A DNA stretch of 64,000 nt from contig NZ_CP113945.1 in assembly GCF_029392855.1 (NCBI RefSeq), forward strand, positions 1,644,997-1,708,996. Direction: 5' to 3'. A program made the position numbers and the translations under genes. The DNA comes from Lactobacillus sp. ESL0680 (GTDB taxonomy: Bacteria > Bacillota > Bacilli > Lactobacillales > Lactobacillaceae). The stretch's first letter is position 1, and the number at the start of each line of letters is the position of its first letter. A model generated the notes under the pieces. It ran no database searches, had not been told where the DNA came from, and saw nothing but the letters and a program-made list of their open reading frames with translations. Below are positions 44,245-53,158 of the stretch, piece by piece.

Positions 44245-44886
44245 ATGAATTATATCAATGCCATCTTGCCTTCCCTGATTCAGGGAGCGCAAATGACCTT
44301 ATCACTATTTTGTTGGACACTTATTATTTCTATTCCGTTGGGAATCATTATTAGCCTAGGCCTAATCTCACATATCAAGCCTTTGCAACTATTTTTAAAA
44401 TTTTACGTTTGGATTATGCGGGGAACGCCGTTATTACTGCAATTAATTTTTGTTTTCTACGGCTTACCAATTATCGGCGTTATCTTTCAGCGCTACGATG
44501 CGGCTTTATTTGCCTTCATTCTTAACTACGCCGCCTACTTCGCCGAAATTTTTCGGGGTGGATTTCAAGCAATTCCCAAGGGTCAATACGAAAGTGCTAA
44601 GGTTCTGCGACTAACCAAAATGCAAACTTTGAGACGCATTGTCATTCCTCAAGTTGTTAAAATCGTCATTCCGTCGATTGGCAACGAGGTTATCAACTTG
44701 GTCAAAGATACTTCATTAGTCTATGTTATTGGACTTGGCGACCTCCTGCGGGCTGGAAATGTAGCTACTGCACGCGATGTTACCCTAGTTCCATTAGTTT
44801 TAGTTGGCATTATCTATCTTGCAATGACAGGAATTGCATCTTATCTTTTAAAGAAAATTGAAAATAATTATTCCAAGTGGAAATAA
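44245..44886 (+). CDS. Amino-acid ABC transporter permease, predicted histidine
   Basis: The ATG at 44245 follows AAGGAG; the longer frame from 44173 would begin inside the T-box and is rejected. The 213-residue protein is a HisM/GlnP-type permease with about five membrane helices. NYAAYFAEIFRGGFQAIPKGQYESAK is the EAA loop that docks the ATPase (about residues 105-130; split here by family convention). The His-specific T-box upstream makes histidine the likely substrate, as proposed for similar lactobacillar operons. Confidence 0.87.
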   Translation: MNYINAILPSLIQGAQMTLSLFCWTLIISIPLGIIISLGLISHIKPLQLFLKFYVWIMRGTPLLLQLIFVFYGLPIIGVIFQRYDAALFAFILNYAAYFAEIFRGGFQAIPKGQYESAKVLRLTKMQTLRRIVIPQVVKIVIPSIGNEVINLVKDTSLVYVIGLGDLLRAGNVATARDVTLVPLVLVGIIYLAMTGIASYLLKKIENNYSKWK

Positions 44887-44900
44887 TTGGAGGTAATTAG

Positions 44901-45554
44901 ATGTTAGAACTCAAAAATATTACCAAAAAGTTTGGTCAACGAACAATTTTAGACAAAGTCAATCTATCCATACCTAGTGGGCAAATTCTGGCGATTGTTG
45001 GACCTTCAGGAGCCGGTAAAACGACCTTATTGCGTTGTTTAAGCGGACTAGAAAATGTTGATTCCGGCAAATTCTTATGGGACGGGCAAGAATTTAATCC
45101 CGCTAAGCCAACCGACAGCAGCCAAATAATTGGCGTTGTCTTTCAAGATTACCAGTTATTCCCTAATTTAACCGTCCTGGATAATATTACACTGGCACCA
45201 ACTTTAGCTCTTAAAAAAGCCAAAAAAGACGCTGAAGAACAAGCTAAAAAATTACTTGAGCGGTTAAATTTAGCTGGCAAAGAACAACTCTACCCCGCAC
45301 AGCTTTCTGGTGGGCAACAACAACGAGTTGCAATTGCCCGCGCTTTAGCCATGAAACCACAAATTCTCTGTTATGATGAACCAACCTCAGCCCTTGATCC
45401 TGCCCTGCGCGGTACCGTTGCTGAAATCATCCTAAAATTAAAGCGTGAAGAAAACATGACGCAAATTATTGTTACTCACGACATGGATTTTGCTAAAGAT
45501 GTTGCAGATACAACATTTACTGTTACTGATCTCAGCCAAAGGAGGTCGAACTAA
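44901..45554 (+). CDS. Amino-acid ABC transporter ATPase, predicted histidine
   Basis: The 217-residue ATPase has Walker A GPSGAGKTT (residues 37-45), signature LSGGQQQRVAIARAL, Walker B ILCYDEPTSALDP and the H-loop IIVTHDMDFAKD. It is somewhat short at the C-terminus compared with GlnQ (about 240). It lies 14 bases after the permease and abuts the binding-protein gene, with GGAGG before the start. Confidence 0.9.
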   Translation: MLELKNITKKFGQRTILDKVNLSIPSGQILAIVGPSGAGKTTLLRCLSGLENVDSGKFLWDGQEFNPAKPTDSSQIIGVVFQDYQLFPNLTVLDNITLAPTLALKKAKKDAEEQAKKLLERLNLAGKEQLYPAQLSGGQQQRVAIARALAMKPQILCYDEPTSALDPALRGTVAEIILKLKREENMTQIIVTHDMDFAKDVADTTFTVTDLSQRRSN

Positions 45555-46400
45555 GTGAAACGTAAAAGTCTTTTCACTCTCATAATAATTTTTTGTTGTG
45601 GAATTTTCCTTACTGGTTGCAGCGATGTTTCGGTTGGTAAAAGAGCCAGTCAAACCGATAATTGGCAAAGATTAGAAAAACGCGGTTATGTAACTGTTGG
45701 CGTTGATGATACCTTTGTGCCAATGGGTTTTCGCCAAAAAAACGGACAATTAATCGGTTATGATGTTGATCTAGCCAAAGCAGTTTTCAAATTGTACAAC
45801 ATGCGTGTTAGCTTCCAGACAATTGACTGGTCAATGAATACTACTGAACTAAAAAACGGAACCATTGACTTAATTTGGAATGGCTTTAGTAAGACACCTG
45901 AACGGCAAGCAAAGGTTGGCTTTAGCAAAACCTATCTATATAGTGAGCAGCTGCTAGTAACCAAACGGAAAAACCATATTAATTCTTATGCTGATATGAC
46001 TGGAAAAACATTGGGCGCACAAACAGGTTCTTCTGGCTATAACGACATTATGAAACAGCCCCAATTACTTAAAAATCGCATCAAAAATCACGATCCCGTC
46101 TTGTATGATTCCTTTACTAATGCCTTTATTGACTTAAATGCCGGCAGGATTCAGGGATTATTAATCGACAGCACTTATGCTGACTACTATATTTCTCGGC
46201 AAAAGCACCCAGATGACTTTACCATCATTCACGGACCATTTCCTAAAGATGCCTTTGGTGTCGGCATGAGAAAAAGCGACACAACTTTACGAAATAAAAT
46301 TAATGCTGGTTTAGATAAGTTGGCTCAAAATGGCACCCTAGCTAAAATTGATCGCAAATGGTTTGGTTCGGCTGCTGATACGCCGTTATTGAAAAAATAA
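45555..46400 (+). CDS. Amino-acid ABC transporter substrate-binding lipoprotein
   Basis: A GTG start follows AGGAGG located in the end of the ATPase gene. The 281-residue lipoprotein has a lipobox LTGC (Cys22) and a type II periplasmic-binding fold: RGYVTVGVDDTFVPMGF, QLIGYDVDLAKAVF, DLIWNGFSKTPERQ, and PFPKDAFGVGMRKSD. It is anchored outside and delivers its ligand to the permease. Ligand His is inferred from the T-box. It ends directly against the convergent HAD gene. Confidence 0.88.
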   Translation: MKRKSLFTLIIIFCCGIFLTGCSDVSVGKRASQTDNWQRLEKRGYVTVGVDDTFVPMGFRQKNGQLIGYDVDLAKAVFKLYNMRVSFQTIDWSMNTTELKNGTIDLIWNGFSKTPERQAKVGFSKTYLYSEQLLVTKRKNHINSYADMTGKTLGAQTGSSGYNDIMKQPQLLKNRIKNHDPVLYDSFTNAFIDLNAGRIQGLLIDSTYADYYISRQKHPDDFTIIHGPFPKDAFGVGMRKSDTTLRNKINAGLDKLAQNGTLAKIDRKWFGSAADTPLLKK

Positions 46401-47195
46401 TCAGTCTAATTGATCCAAAACTGTGGCAATGCCATCATGATTATTATCTTGGGTAATTACTTCAAATTTTGTCTTTAAATCTTCCGGTGCATTACCTAAT
46501 AATACTGGATGGCCAACCATTTTTAACATCGTTTCATCATTATAATTATCACCAAAAGCCCAGCAGTCAGCTAGTTTGACATTAAATTCCCGCGCTAGAA
46601 TTTCAACGCCGTTACCTTTTGAAACACCCTTAATCATTACTTCTAGTAAATTAGGTGCGGATTTGACAATATATAATTCTGGGTAGTTTACTCTTAATTC
46701 TGCTTGTTCTTCGTCCAATAATTGTGAAGCTCCCATAATCAATACTTTGTGTACTCCTTGAAGCTTTTCAACTTGGGTTATTGAACTAGCTATTGCCTTT
46801 ACGCTGACTTTTTTCTCTTCTTGTTCAACTAATTCATGATTATTTCCTGGGAAATAGTACCAATTATAGCCGCTGTAAACATTCCAAACAGTTCCATTGT
46901 TTTTCTCTTCCACATACCGACAGATCTCGACAGCTTGATCGGCAGTCATGAACTGCGAATTTAACGGCCGACCCATTTCATCTAAAACCAAGGCTCCATT
47001 GTAGGCAACCAGCGGGCAGCTGTTCATAACTTGCCCGGCTGCAGTCATAATTGCTTGGGGCATGCGACCAGATACTGGCACAAAAATATTCCCTTTAATT
47101 ACCTGTCTACGAATTGCATCTCGAGTTTTAGGCGTTACTTGCAAGTCCGAATTTAGTAAGGTGCCGTCAATATCCGAAAAAAGTAGTTTTACCAT
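46401..47195 (-). CDS. Cof-type HAD-superfamily phosphatase
   Basis: The 264-residue protein has HAD motif I LFSDIDGTLL (Asp nucleophile near residue 9), motif II VPVSGR, a C2B cap domain, motif III lysine in VSKG and motif IV FGDNYNDETML. The Cof group hydrolyses sugar phosphates, flavin or pyridoxal phosphates with broad specificity. It is convergent with the His ABC operon without an intervening base. A degenerate Noc-like palindrome lies inside it at 46841. Confidence 0.88.
   Translation of the reverse strand: MVKLLFSDIDGTLLNSDLQVTPKTRDAIRRQVIKGNIFVPVSGRMPQAIMTAAGQVMNSCPLVAYNGALVLDEMGRPLNSQFMTADQAVEICRYVEEKNNGTVWNVYSGYNWYYFPGNNHELVEQEEKKVSVKAIASSITQVEKLQGVHKVLIMGASQLLDEEQAELRVNYPELYIVKSAPNLLEVMIKGVSKGNGVEILAREFNVKLADCWAFGDNYNDETMLKMVGHPVLLGNAPEDLKTKFEVITQDNNHDGIATVLDQLD
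46841..46856. promoter_or_regulatory. Degenerate Noc-like site
   Basis: TATTTCCTGGGAAATA has one mismatch to the perfect palindrome found twice elsewhere. It is inside a coding region, so it is weaker evidence. Confidence 0.35.
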
Positions 47196-47322
47196 AATTT
47201 CTCCTTATTTCTTTAATTACTAATAATTAGCTATATTTTAACGATTATCATTGGCTTAGGTCAATCATGATTAATAAGCGATAGTTATCCTTTGGCAAAA
47301 TATCAAGTTTTATAATTCGTGT

Positions 47323-47382
47323 TTGCAATTATTTTTTAGAGTGTTAGACTTAAATAGTCGAAAGTTAAATTTTAAACACGAA
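47323..47382 (+). promoter_or_regulatory. Promoter and PurBox-like pair of purine permease 1
   Basis: TTGCAA (47323-47328), 16 bases, TAGACT (47345-47350). Downstream, two CGAA cores (47359-47362 and 47379-47382) are 16 bases apart, the second in ACGAACATT. This resembles the PurBox pair bound by PurR. The placement after the -10 would suit repression. Confidence 0.45.
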
Positions 47383-47405
47383 CATTAATCTGTGGGAGAG
47401 AGATA

Positions 47406-48713
47406 ATGAATTTTATCAAGAGTTATTTTCAACTCGACAAATACAACACTAGCATCAAAGTTGAGTTTCTTGCCGGCTTAACTACCTTTATCAGTATGTC
47501 ATACATTCTGTTTGTTAACCCTAGTGTTTTGGGTGCAAGCGGCATGAATACTGGGGCGGTCTTCACATCAACTGCTCTAGCCAGCGCACTGGGTACAGCA
47601 ATTATGGGAATTGTTGCAAATTACCCAATTGGGGAAGCACCAGCCCTTGGAATCAACGCCTTCTTTGCTTACACGGTTTGTGTTGGTATGCATGTTTCAT
47701 GGGAAACAGCCTTAGCTGCAGTGTTTGTAGCGTCAATCATCTTCATTTTAATTACTTTGTTTAAATTACGCGAAAAAATCATCAATGCTATTCCAGCTGA
47801 CTTAAAATTCGCTATTTCATCTGGTATTGGTCTGTTCATTGCCTTCTTGGGAATGCAAGACGGTGGATTAATTGTCGGTAACAAGTCCACTCTAGTCGGC
47901 TTAGGTTCACTTCACGATCCAGCTGTCTGGATTACCATCTTCGGTTTAGTTGTTACTGTTGTCTTAATGATTTTGAACGTTCCCGGTGCAATTTTTATCG
48001 GGATGGTATTAGCAGCCATCTTTGGTGTTGTTACCGGTCAAATTTCATTACCTACCAAAATAATTTCAATGGCACCAAGTATTGCGCCAACCTTTGGTCA
48101 AGCCGTCTTTCACGTTAAAGACATCAATTCATTGCAAATGTGGGTTGTCGTCTTAACATTTTTACTAGTTACCTTCTTTGATACTGCCGGAACATTAATC
48201 GGCTTAGCTCAACAAGCTGGCTTTATGAAGGACAACAAGATGCCACGAGTTGGTAAGGCTTTGGCTTCTGACTCAACCGCGATGATGGTTGGTTCTGTCT
48301 TAGGTACCTCACCTATCGGTGCTTTTGTTGAATCAAGCGCCGGAATTGCCGTCGGTGGTAGAACTGGTTTAACTGCTGTCTTTGTTGCAATTTTCTTCTT
48401 GATTTCAATGATTTTTAGCCCGCTGCTTGGCTTATTTACAACTCACGTAACAGCACCAGCACTAATTATTGTCGGTGTCCTGATGGCACAAAATACGGCT
48501 CACATCCATTGGAATAAAATGGAAATTGCGGTACCTGCCTTCCTAATCTTAATCGGCATGCCGTTAACTTATTCAATTTCTGATGGACTTGCCTTAGGTC
48601 TAATCACTTACCCAATCTGCATGGTTGCCGCTAAACGTGGCAAGGAAGTAACACCAATGATGTGGCTGCTCTTCTTCGTCTTCATCTTCTTCCTTTGGGT
48701 ATTAAATTTCTAA
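47406..48713 (+). CDS. NCS2-type purine permease (AzgA/PbuG), copy 1
   Basis: The 435-residue permease has about 12-13 membrane helices and imports adenine, guanine or hypoxanthine with protons. Family blocks are EFLAGLTTFISMSYILFVNP, GEAPALGINAFFAYTVC, ISSGIGLFIAFLGMQ, TFFDTAGTLIGLAQQAG and FVESSAGIAVGGRTGLTA. A GGGAGAG site precedes the ATG. It is followed by a terminator and a second copy. Confidence 0.92.
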   Translation: MNFIKSYFQLDKYNTSIKVEFLAGLTTFISMSYILFVNPSVLGASGMNTGAVFTSTALASALGTAIMGIVANYPIGEAPALGINAFFAYTVCVGMHVSWETALAAVFVASIIFILITLFKLREKIINAIPADLKFAISSGIGLFIAFLGMQDGGLIVGNKSTLVGLGSLHDPAVWITIFGLVVTVVLMILNVPGAIFIGMVLAAIFGVVTGQISLPTKIISMAPSIAPTFGQAVFHVKDINSLQMWVVVLTFLLVTFFDTAGTLIGLAQQAGFMKDNKMPRVGKALASDSTAMMVGSVLGTSPIGAFVESSAGIAVGGRTGLTAVFVAIFFLISMIFSPLLGLFTTHVTAPALIIVGVLMAQNTAHIHWNKMEIAVPAFLILIGMPLTYSISDGLALGLITYPICMVAAKRGKEVTPMMWLLFFVFIFFLWVLNF

Positions 48714-48730
48714 ATAAATACTTCAACTTT

Positions 48731-48764
48731 GAAAAGAACGAATCATACGATTTGTTCTTTTTTG
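48731..48764 (+). terminator. Purine permease 1 terminator
   Basis: AAAAGAACGAATC/GATTTGTTCTTTT hairpin (one G-U) with T-run. Confidence 0.8.
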
Positions 48765-48846
48765 TTTTCTAAACATGTAATTGTCGGCAATTTAGTTATA
48801 TACTAGTTACATTAGTTCTTTTTAATTTAATATTTTGGAGGAAAAA

Positions 48847-50157
48847 ATGACGACACTAGAAAAAGTCTTTCATTTAAACGATGCTCATACCACTGTCAAA
48901 CGTGAATTAATCGCTGCATTAACCACCTTTGTCAGCCTCTCCTACATCCTTTTTGTTAACCCGAACATTTTGCACGCAGCTGGAATCGATAAAGGAGCAG
49001 CCTTTACGGTTACCGCGATTTCGATCGCGATCGGCTGTTTCATCATGGGTCTAGTTGCTAACTATCCAGTTGCCTTGGCACCAACGCTTGGCAGTGCAGC
49101 CTTTTTTGCCTATAACGTCTGTAGCGGGATGCATATTAACTGGCAAACTGCCTTAGCTGCTGTTCTAGTTGCCTCGGTTTTGTTTGTTTTAATTACCGTT
49201 CTTAAATTACGCGAAAAAGTAGTTGATGCCATTCCGCAAGACTTAAAGTACGCAATTTCTGCTGGAATTGGTCTGTTCATTGCTTTTATCGGCTTGCAAA
49301 ACGGTAAGCTGATTGTTAACAGTGATTCTAATCTTGTAACTTTAGGCAAGTTTAATTCGCCTGCTGTCTGGATTACCTTATTCGGGTTAACCTTAACCGT
49401 TGTCTTAATGGCAATGAATATTCCCGGTTCGATTTTTATCGGCATGGTTGTAACTGCTGTGTTCGGTATCATGATCGGGCAAATTGCCCTACCTAAGGGG
49501 ATTATTGCTAGTGCACCAAGCATTGCGCCAACCTTTGGTCAAGCAATTTTTCATTTAAAAGATATTAATACACCGCAACTATTCATGGTTGTTCTAACCT
49601 TCCTGCTAGTTACCTTCTTTGATACTGCTGGTACCCTAATTGGAATGACTGAACAAGCAGGTATGGTCGATAAGAATGGTAAAATTCCACGGATTGGCCG
49701 CGCGTTTTTATCAGATTCTGCCGCAATGGTCGAAGGAGCTATTCTTGGGACAGCTCCTTTGGGAACTTCAGTTGAATCAAGTGCCGGAATCGCCATGGGC
49801 GGCCGCACAGGATTAACTGCAATTTTTGTTGGTATTCTATTCTTAATCAGTATGATTTTCAGTCCACTGCTAGCAGTTATCCCAACAACGGTTACTGCAC
49901 CAGCATTAATCATTGTCGGCGTCTTAATGGCCGGCAACTTAAAGAAAATCCATTGGGAAAAATTCGAAATTGCATTACCGGCATTTTTAACAGTTGTTGG
50001 TATGCCGCTAACCTACAGTATTTCTGATGGATTAGCCTTAGGTATGATTGCCTACCCAATTACAATGATTGCTTCTAAACAATCCAAAAAAGTCTCACCA
50101 ATGATGTATGTTTTGTTTGTTGTTTTCATTATTTTCTTCTTAGTTACAAACATGTAA
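48847..50157 (+). CDS. NCS2-type purine permease (AzgA/PbuG), copy 2
   Basis: The ATG at 48847 follows GGAGG; the longer frame from 48835 includes that site. The 436-residue protein is clearly paralogous to copy 1 along its whole length. One clear change is ALAPTLGSAAFFAYNVC instead of EAPALGINAFFAYTVC in a substrate-side helix, so the two may prefer different bases. No PurBox was seen before it, so the copies may also be regulated differently. Confidence 0.92.
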   Translation: MTTLEKVFHLNDAHTTVKRELIAALTTFVSLSYILFVNPNILHAAGIDKGAAFTVTAISIAIGCFIMGLVANYPVALAPTLGSAAFFAYNVCSGMHINWQTALAAVLVASVLFVLITVLKLREKVVDAIPQDLKYAISAGIGLFIAFIGLQNGKLIVNSDSNLVTLGKFNSPAVWITLFGLTLTVVLMAMNIPGSIFIGMVVTAVFGIMIGQIALPKGIIASAPSIAPTFGQAIFHLKDINTPQLFMVVLTFLLVTFFDTAGTLIGMTEQAGMVDKNGKIPRIGRAFLSDSAAMVEGAILGTAPLGTSVESSAGIAMGGRTGLTAIFVGILFLISMIFSPLLAVIPTTVTAPALIIVGVLMAGNLKKIHWEKFEIALPAFLTVVGMPLTYSISDGLALGMIAYPITMIASKQSKKVSPMMYVLFVVFIIFFLVTNM

Positions 50158-50167
50158 TTAAGTAAAA

Positions 50168-50198
50168 TAAAAAGCTACCTAAACGGTAGCTTTTTTTG
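50168..50198 (+). terminator. Purine permease 2 terminator
   Basis: AAAAAGCTACC/GGTAGCTTTTT hairpin with T-run. Confidence 0.85.
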
Positions 50199-50255
50199 CA
50201 TGATTTTTTAATAATTGTTAAACTAGATGTGTTTAAATAAGGAGATGATAATTGT

Positions 50256-50294
50256 ATGACAACAGGCTTGCTTGTTAGTCATCGTTATGAATAA
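50256..50294 (+). CDS. Possible 12-aa leader peptide
   Basis: A strong AAGGAG site (from 50238) precedes an ATG that opens a 12-codon frame, MTTGLLVSHRYE. Its stop overlaps the MFS start codon as ATGAATAA. The MFS gene has no ribosome binding site of its own, so it may depend on this leader by reinitiation. A sequencing indel that splits one N-terminus is the alternative. Confidence 0.45.
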   Translation: MTTGLLVSHRYE

Positions 50295-51606
50295 TACAAA
50301 AACAGATAAACAAAATTATAAAAAGGCACCATTATCAGAAGTTCATTTACGTGTCTTAATAGTTATTATTTTAGGACAAGTTGCTTGCGGATTTTCGCTT
50401 GGAATTAGCGGAACGGCACTAACAAATGCCAGTAAATATATTCAAATTAGCGACTTGTGGACCGGACTAATTGGTGCTGGTGCCTTATTGGGCCTGTCCA
50501 GCTCAATGCTAATCGGCCGTCTATCCGACAGAATTGGCCGCAGCCGCATGTTAATGATTAATATGTATCTTTTGGCAGTATTAACATTATTACATTTATT
50601 AACTGCCAACCTCTTTTTAACCTTCTTAATTAGAATCGGGATTGGGCTAATGATGGCCGTCGATTATACCGTCGGTAATTCCTTGCTGACTGAATGGCTG
50701 CCTAAGGGAGAAGATAGCAAGCAGCAGAGTCATCTGCTTATTTTTTGGTCGGTTGGCTTTATTGCCGCTTACTTGACTGGTTCACTGTTAACTGGCTTTG
50801 GTGCGTTCACTTGGCGGGTTATCTTAGCAACAGGAGCCATTCCTGCACTAATTGCTGCCATCTTTCGTAGTTGTTTTCCTCTGCCGCCATCACCAAGTTG
50901 GCTGGCAAGTAAGGGCAAGGTCAAACAAGCAAACTTCTTAATTGGCTTTTTACTTGGGCGCAAATGGGGCATTCCCCACTTCAAGCACCAGCATAAGTCA
51001 TCCCAAAATATTTCATGGACTATTCTCTTTAGTAAAAAATACTTACGAAGAACTCTTGTTGGTGGTTGTTTTTATGCCTTACAGGCATTTTCATTCTTTG
51101 GCGTTAGTATTTTCTTGCCTATCCTATTGCAGGGAATGGGCATTACCAACGCAGCTGTATCTGGGATTATTTACAACCTCGGAATGATTATTGGTGTTTT
51201 TCTGGGAACGCTAATCTTTGATAAAATTAGTCGGCGAACGTTTTTAATCAGTAATTTTTTAATATCTGGTTTACTAATTGGGATTTTAGCATTTATGACT
51301 AAAGCGCCAAATACTGCCAAATTGGTTATTTTTAGCTTATTTGCAATCATTCTATCTGCAGGTTTGGTATTAGATTACCCTTACCCTACAGAATTGTTTG
51401 ATGTTACCGTTCGGGGAACAGGAGTTGGTACCTGCATCACTATCAGCCGCATTGGTGCGGCAGCCGGTACCTTCTTATTACCAATCTTAACCAATACTGG
51501 TGGTGTTAAATTAGCCATGTTAGTTTGTGCCGTCGTATTACTGGCAGATTTCCTACTCTGCCTTTTCTGGGCACCGGAAACCTCACCCAAATTTATGAAA
51601 AAATAA
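50287..51606 (+). CDS. MFS transporter
   Basis: The 439-residue protein has 12 predicted membrane helices. GRLSDRIGRSRML is the MFS loop 2-3 signature (G-x-x-x-D-R-x-G-R). The family looks closest to the sugar porter/aromatic acid type (SP/AAHS), but the substrate is not readable. The ATG at 50287 is chosen; a TTG at 50272 is the only other in-frame start and has no ribosome binding site. The gene ends at a terminator followed by a parS-like site. Confidence 0.8.
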   Translation: MNNTKTDKQNYKKAPLSEVHLRVLIVIILGQVACGFSLGISGTALTNASKYIQISDLWTGLIGAGALLGLSSSMLIGRLSDRIGRSRMLMINMYLLAVLTLLHLLTANLFLTFLIRIGIGLMMAVDYTVGNSLLTEWLPKGEDSKQQSHLLIFWSVGFIAAYLTGSLLTGFGAFTWRVILATGAIPALIAAIFRSCFPLPPSPSWLASKGKVKQANFLIGFLLGRKWGIPHFKHQHKSSQNISWTILFSKKYLRRTLVGGCFYALQAFSFFGVSIFLPILLQGMGITNAAVSGIIYNLGMIIGVFLGTLIFDKISRRTFLISNFLISGLLIGILAFMTKAPNTAKLVIFSLFAIILSAGLVLDYPYPTELFDVTVRGTGVGTCITISRIGAAAGTFLLPILTNTGGVKLAMLVCAVVLLADFLLCLFWAPETSPKFMKK

Positions 51607-51635
51607 AAAACAGCTAAATAAATTAGCTGCTTTTT
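51605..51635. terminator. Bidirectional terminator
   Basis: CAGCTAA/TTAGCTG hairpin with A- and T-flanks between convergent genes. Confidence 0.75.
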
Positions 51636-51636
51636 G

Positions 51637-51652
51637 TGTTACACGTGTAACA
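51637..51652. promoter_or_regulatory. parS-like site 4
   Basis: TGTTACACGTGTAACA is a perfect palindrome with the CACGTG centre of parS. It is intergenic, between a terminator and the convergent gnd stop. Confidence 0.8.
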
Positions 51653-51655
51653 CGA

Positions 51656-53041
51656 TTATTTTTCTTCATACCATTGTGTGTGGAAGACACCTGGACGGTC
51701 ATTTCTGTTGTAAGTATGAGCACCAAAGTAATCACGTTGACCCTGAATTAAATTGGCAGGTAAACTTGGGTTAAAAATTGATTCCAAGTAATTAAGTGCT
51801 GCACTCAAGGTTGGTGTTGGAATCCCGGCTTTAGTTGCTAATTCAACTACTTGCCGCAAAGCACCAATATTTTGTGTCATTAAGTCATTGAAGTAACTGT
51901 CTTGGAACAAATTATCCAGCTCTTTACCATCTTTATAAGCATTTTCAATATCTTTCAACATTGATGAGCGAATAATACAGCCTGCTTCCCAAACTTGAGC
52001 AATTGCTGGGTACCGCAAATCCCAGTTATAAGCATCTGCAGCCATCTTCAATTGTTGGAAGCCTTGAGCATAAGCAACAGCTTGCCCCAATTGCAAAGCC
52101 TTGCCTAAATTATCTACCAAATCAGCTGGTACTTCACCATTCCAAGTAATTTCCTTGCCTGAACGTGTTGATGCCTTAGACATAAACCGAGCCAAAACAG
52201 CTTCCGCAATTACACTAATCGGTGTGCCTAAACGAATAGCATCCTCAAGCATCCAGTTACCAGTTCCCTTGTATGAAGCCACATTTAAAATATGGTCAAT
52301 CACGTAATCAGGAGTTAAGTCATCTTTTTGCTTCAAAACTTCTGCTGTAATTTCACTAAGGTAAGCTTCAACAACCCCTTGGTTCCAATCAGCAAAGATT
52401 TGTGACATTTCACTATTAGTCTTGCCTGCAATCTTACGTAAAATATCATAAACTTCAGAGAATTCCTGCATAATGCCGTATTCAATTCCGTTATGAACCA
52501 TCTTAACGTAATGACCACTGCCTTCAGGGCCAATAAAGCTAACACATGGGCGACCTTCAGTATTTTTAGCAGCAATTGCTTCTAAAATAGGCGCGACTTG
52601 CTTATATGCTTCTTCATCGCCACCCGGCATTAATGCTGGGCCATTCAAAGCACCTTCTTCACCACCAGAAACACCCATTCCAATAAAGTGAATACCGTGC
52701 TTCTTCATTTCGTTGAATCGACGATTAGTATCATTAAAGTTAGAATTACCACCATCAATTAAAATATCGCCTTGATCCAGTAAAGGCAATAAAGTATGTA
52801 AAGTTTCGTCAACTGGACGACCAGCGGCGATTTGAATTAAAATTTTGCGGGGTTTTTCTAATGAATTGACGAATTCTTCCCAAGAATAAGTAGGTTTTAA
52901 CTTATCGTCTTCATATTTCGCAAAAGCATCAACTTCCGGCTTATCAATACTATAACCAGAAACTGAAAAGCCACTATTTCTGACATTTAAAGCAAGATTC
53001 TTACCCATTACAGATAAGCCAATTATTCCAAATTGTTGCAT
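51656..53041 (-). CDS. gnd: 6-phosphogluconate dehydrogenase, decarboxylating
   Basis: It converts 6-phosphogluconate to ribulose-5-phosphate and CO2 with NADP+. The 461-residue protein has the Rossmann start FGIIGLSVMGKNLALNV (residues 4-20), the substrate signature GVSGGEEGALNGPALMPGG near residue 125, and the catalytic Lys/Asn region HYVKMVHNGIEYG. The C-terminal helical domain ends RDYFGAHTYNRND. Length matches the family (about 470). It has its own promoter side and terminator. Confidence 0.95.
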   Translation of the reverse strand: MQQFGIIGLSVMGKNLALNVRNSGFSVSGYSIDKPEVDAFAKYEDDKLKPTYSWEEFVNSLEKPRKILIQIAAGRPVDETLHTLLPLLDQGDILIDGGNSNFNDTNRRFNEMKKHGIHFIGMGVSGGEEGALNGPALMPGGDEEAYKQVAPILEAIAAKNTEGRPCVSFIGPEGSGHYVKMVHNGIEYGIMQEFSEVYDILRKIAGKTNSEMSQIFADWNQGVVEAYLSEITAEVLKQKDDLTPDYVIDHILNVASYKGTGNWMLEDAIRLGTPISVIAEAVLARFMSKASTRSGKEITWNGEVPADLVDNLGKALQLGQAVAYAQGFQQLKMAADAYNWDLRYPAIAQVWEAGCIIRSSMLKDIENAYKDGKELDNLFQDSYFNDLMTQNIGALRQVVELATKAGIPTPTLSAALNYLESIFNPSLPANLIQGQRDYFGAHTYNRNDRPGVFHTQWYEEK

Positions 53042-53094
53042 ATTTTATCCTCCACTTATTAAATTTATCCTCTATTATTATACTTATAAGTACG

Positions 53095-53134
53095 CAAAAA
53101 AGCGAAACCTTTTTATTAGTTCCGCTTTTTTATT
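53095..53134 (-). terminator. Pyruvate oxidase 1 terminator
   Basis: AAGCG-AAC/GTT-CGCTT hairpin with T-run on the minus strand. Confidence 0.7.
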
Positions 53135-53158
53135 TGTAATATTAACGATTAATTAACA

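Noticed and set aside
47200..47405. Purine riboswitch before the first purine permease
   Set aside because: The three-way-junction core of the purine riboswitch with its TATA and TTNC loop elements is not seen. A PurBox pair explains regulation more simply.
49110..49937. Long antisense frames of 128-137 aa opposite the second purine permease
   Set aside because: They mirror the codon pattern of the real gene, lack ribosome binding sites and have low-complexity Ile/Thr/Pro-rich translations.
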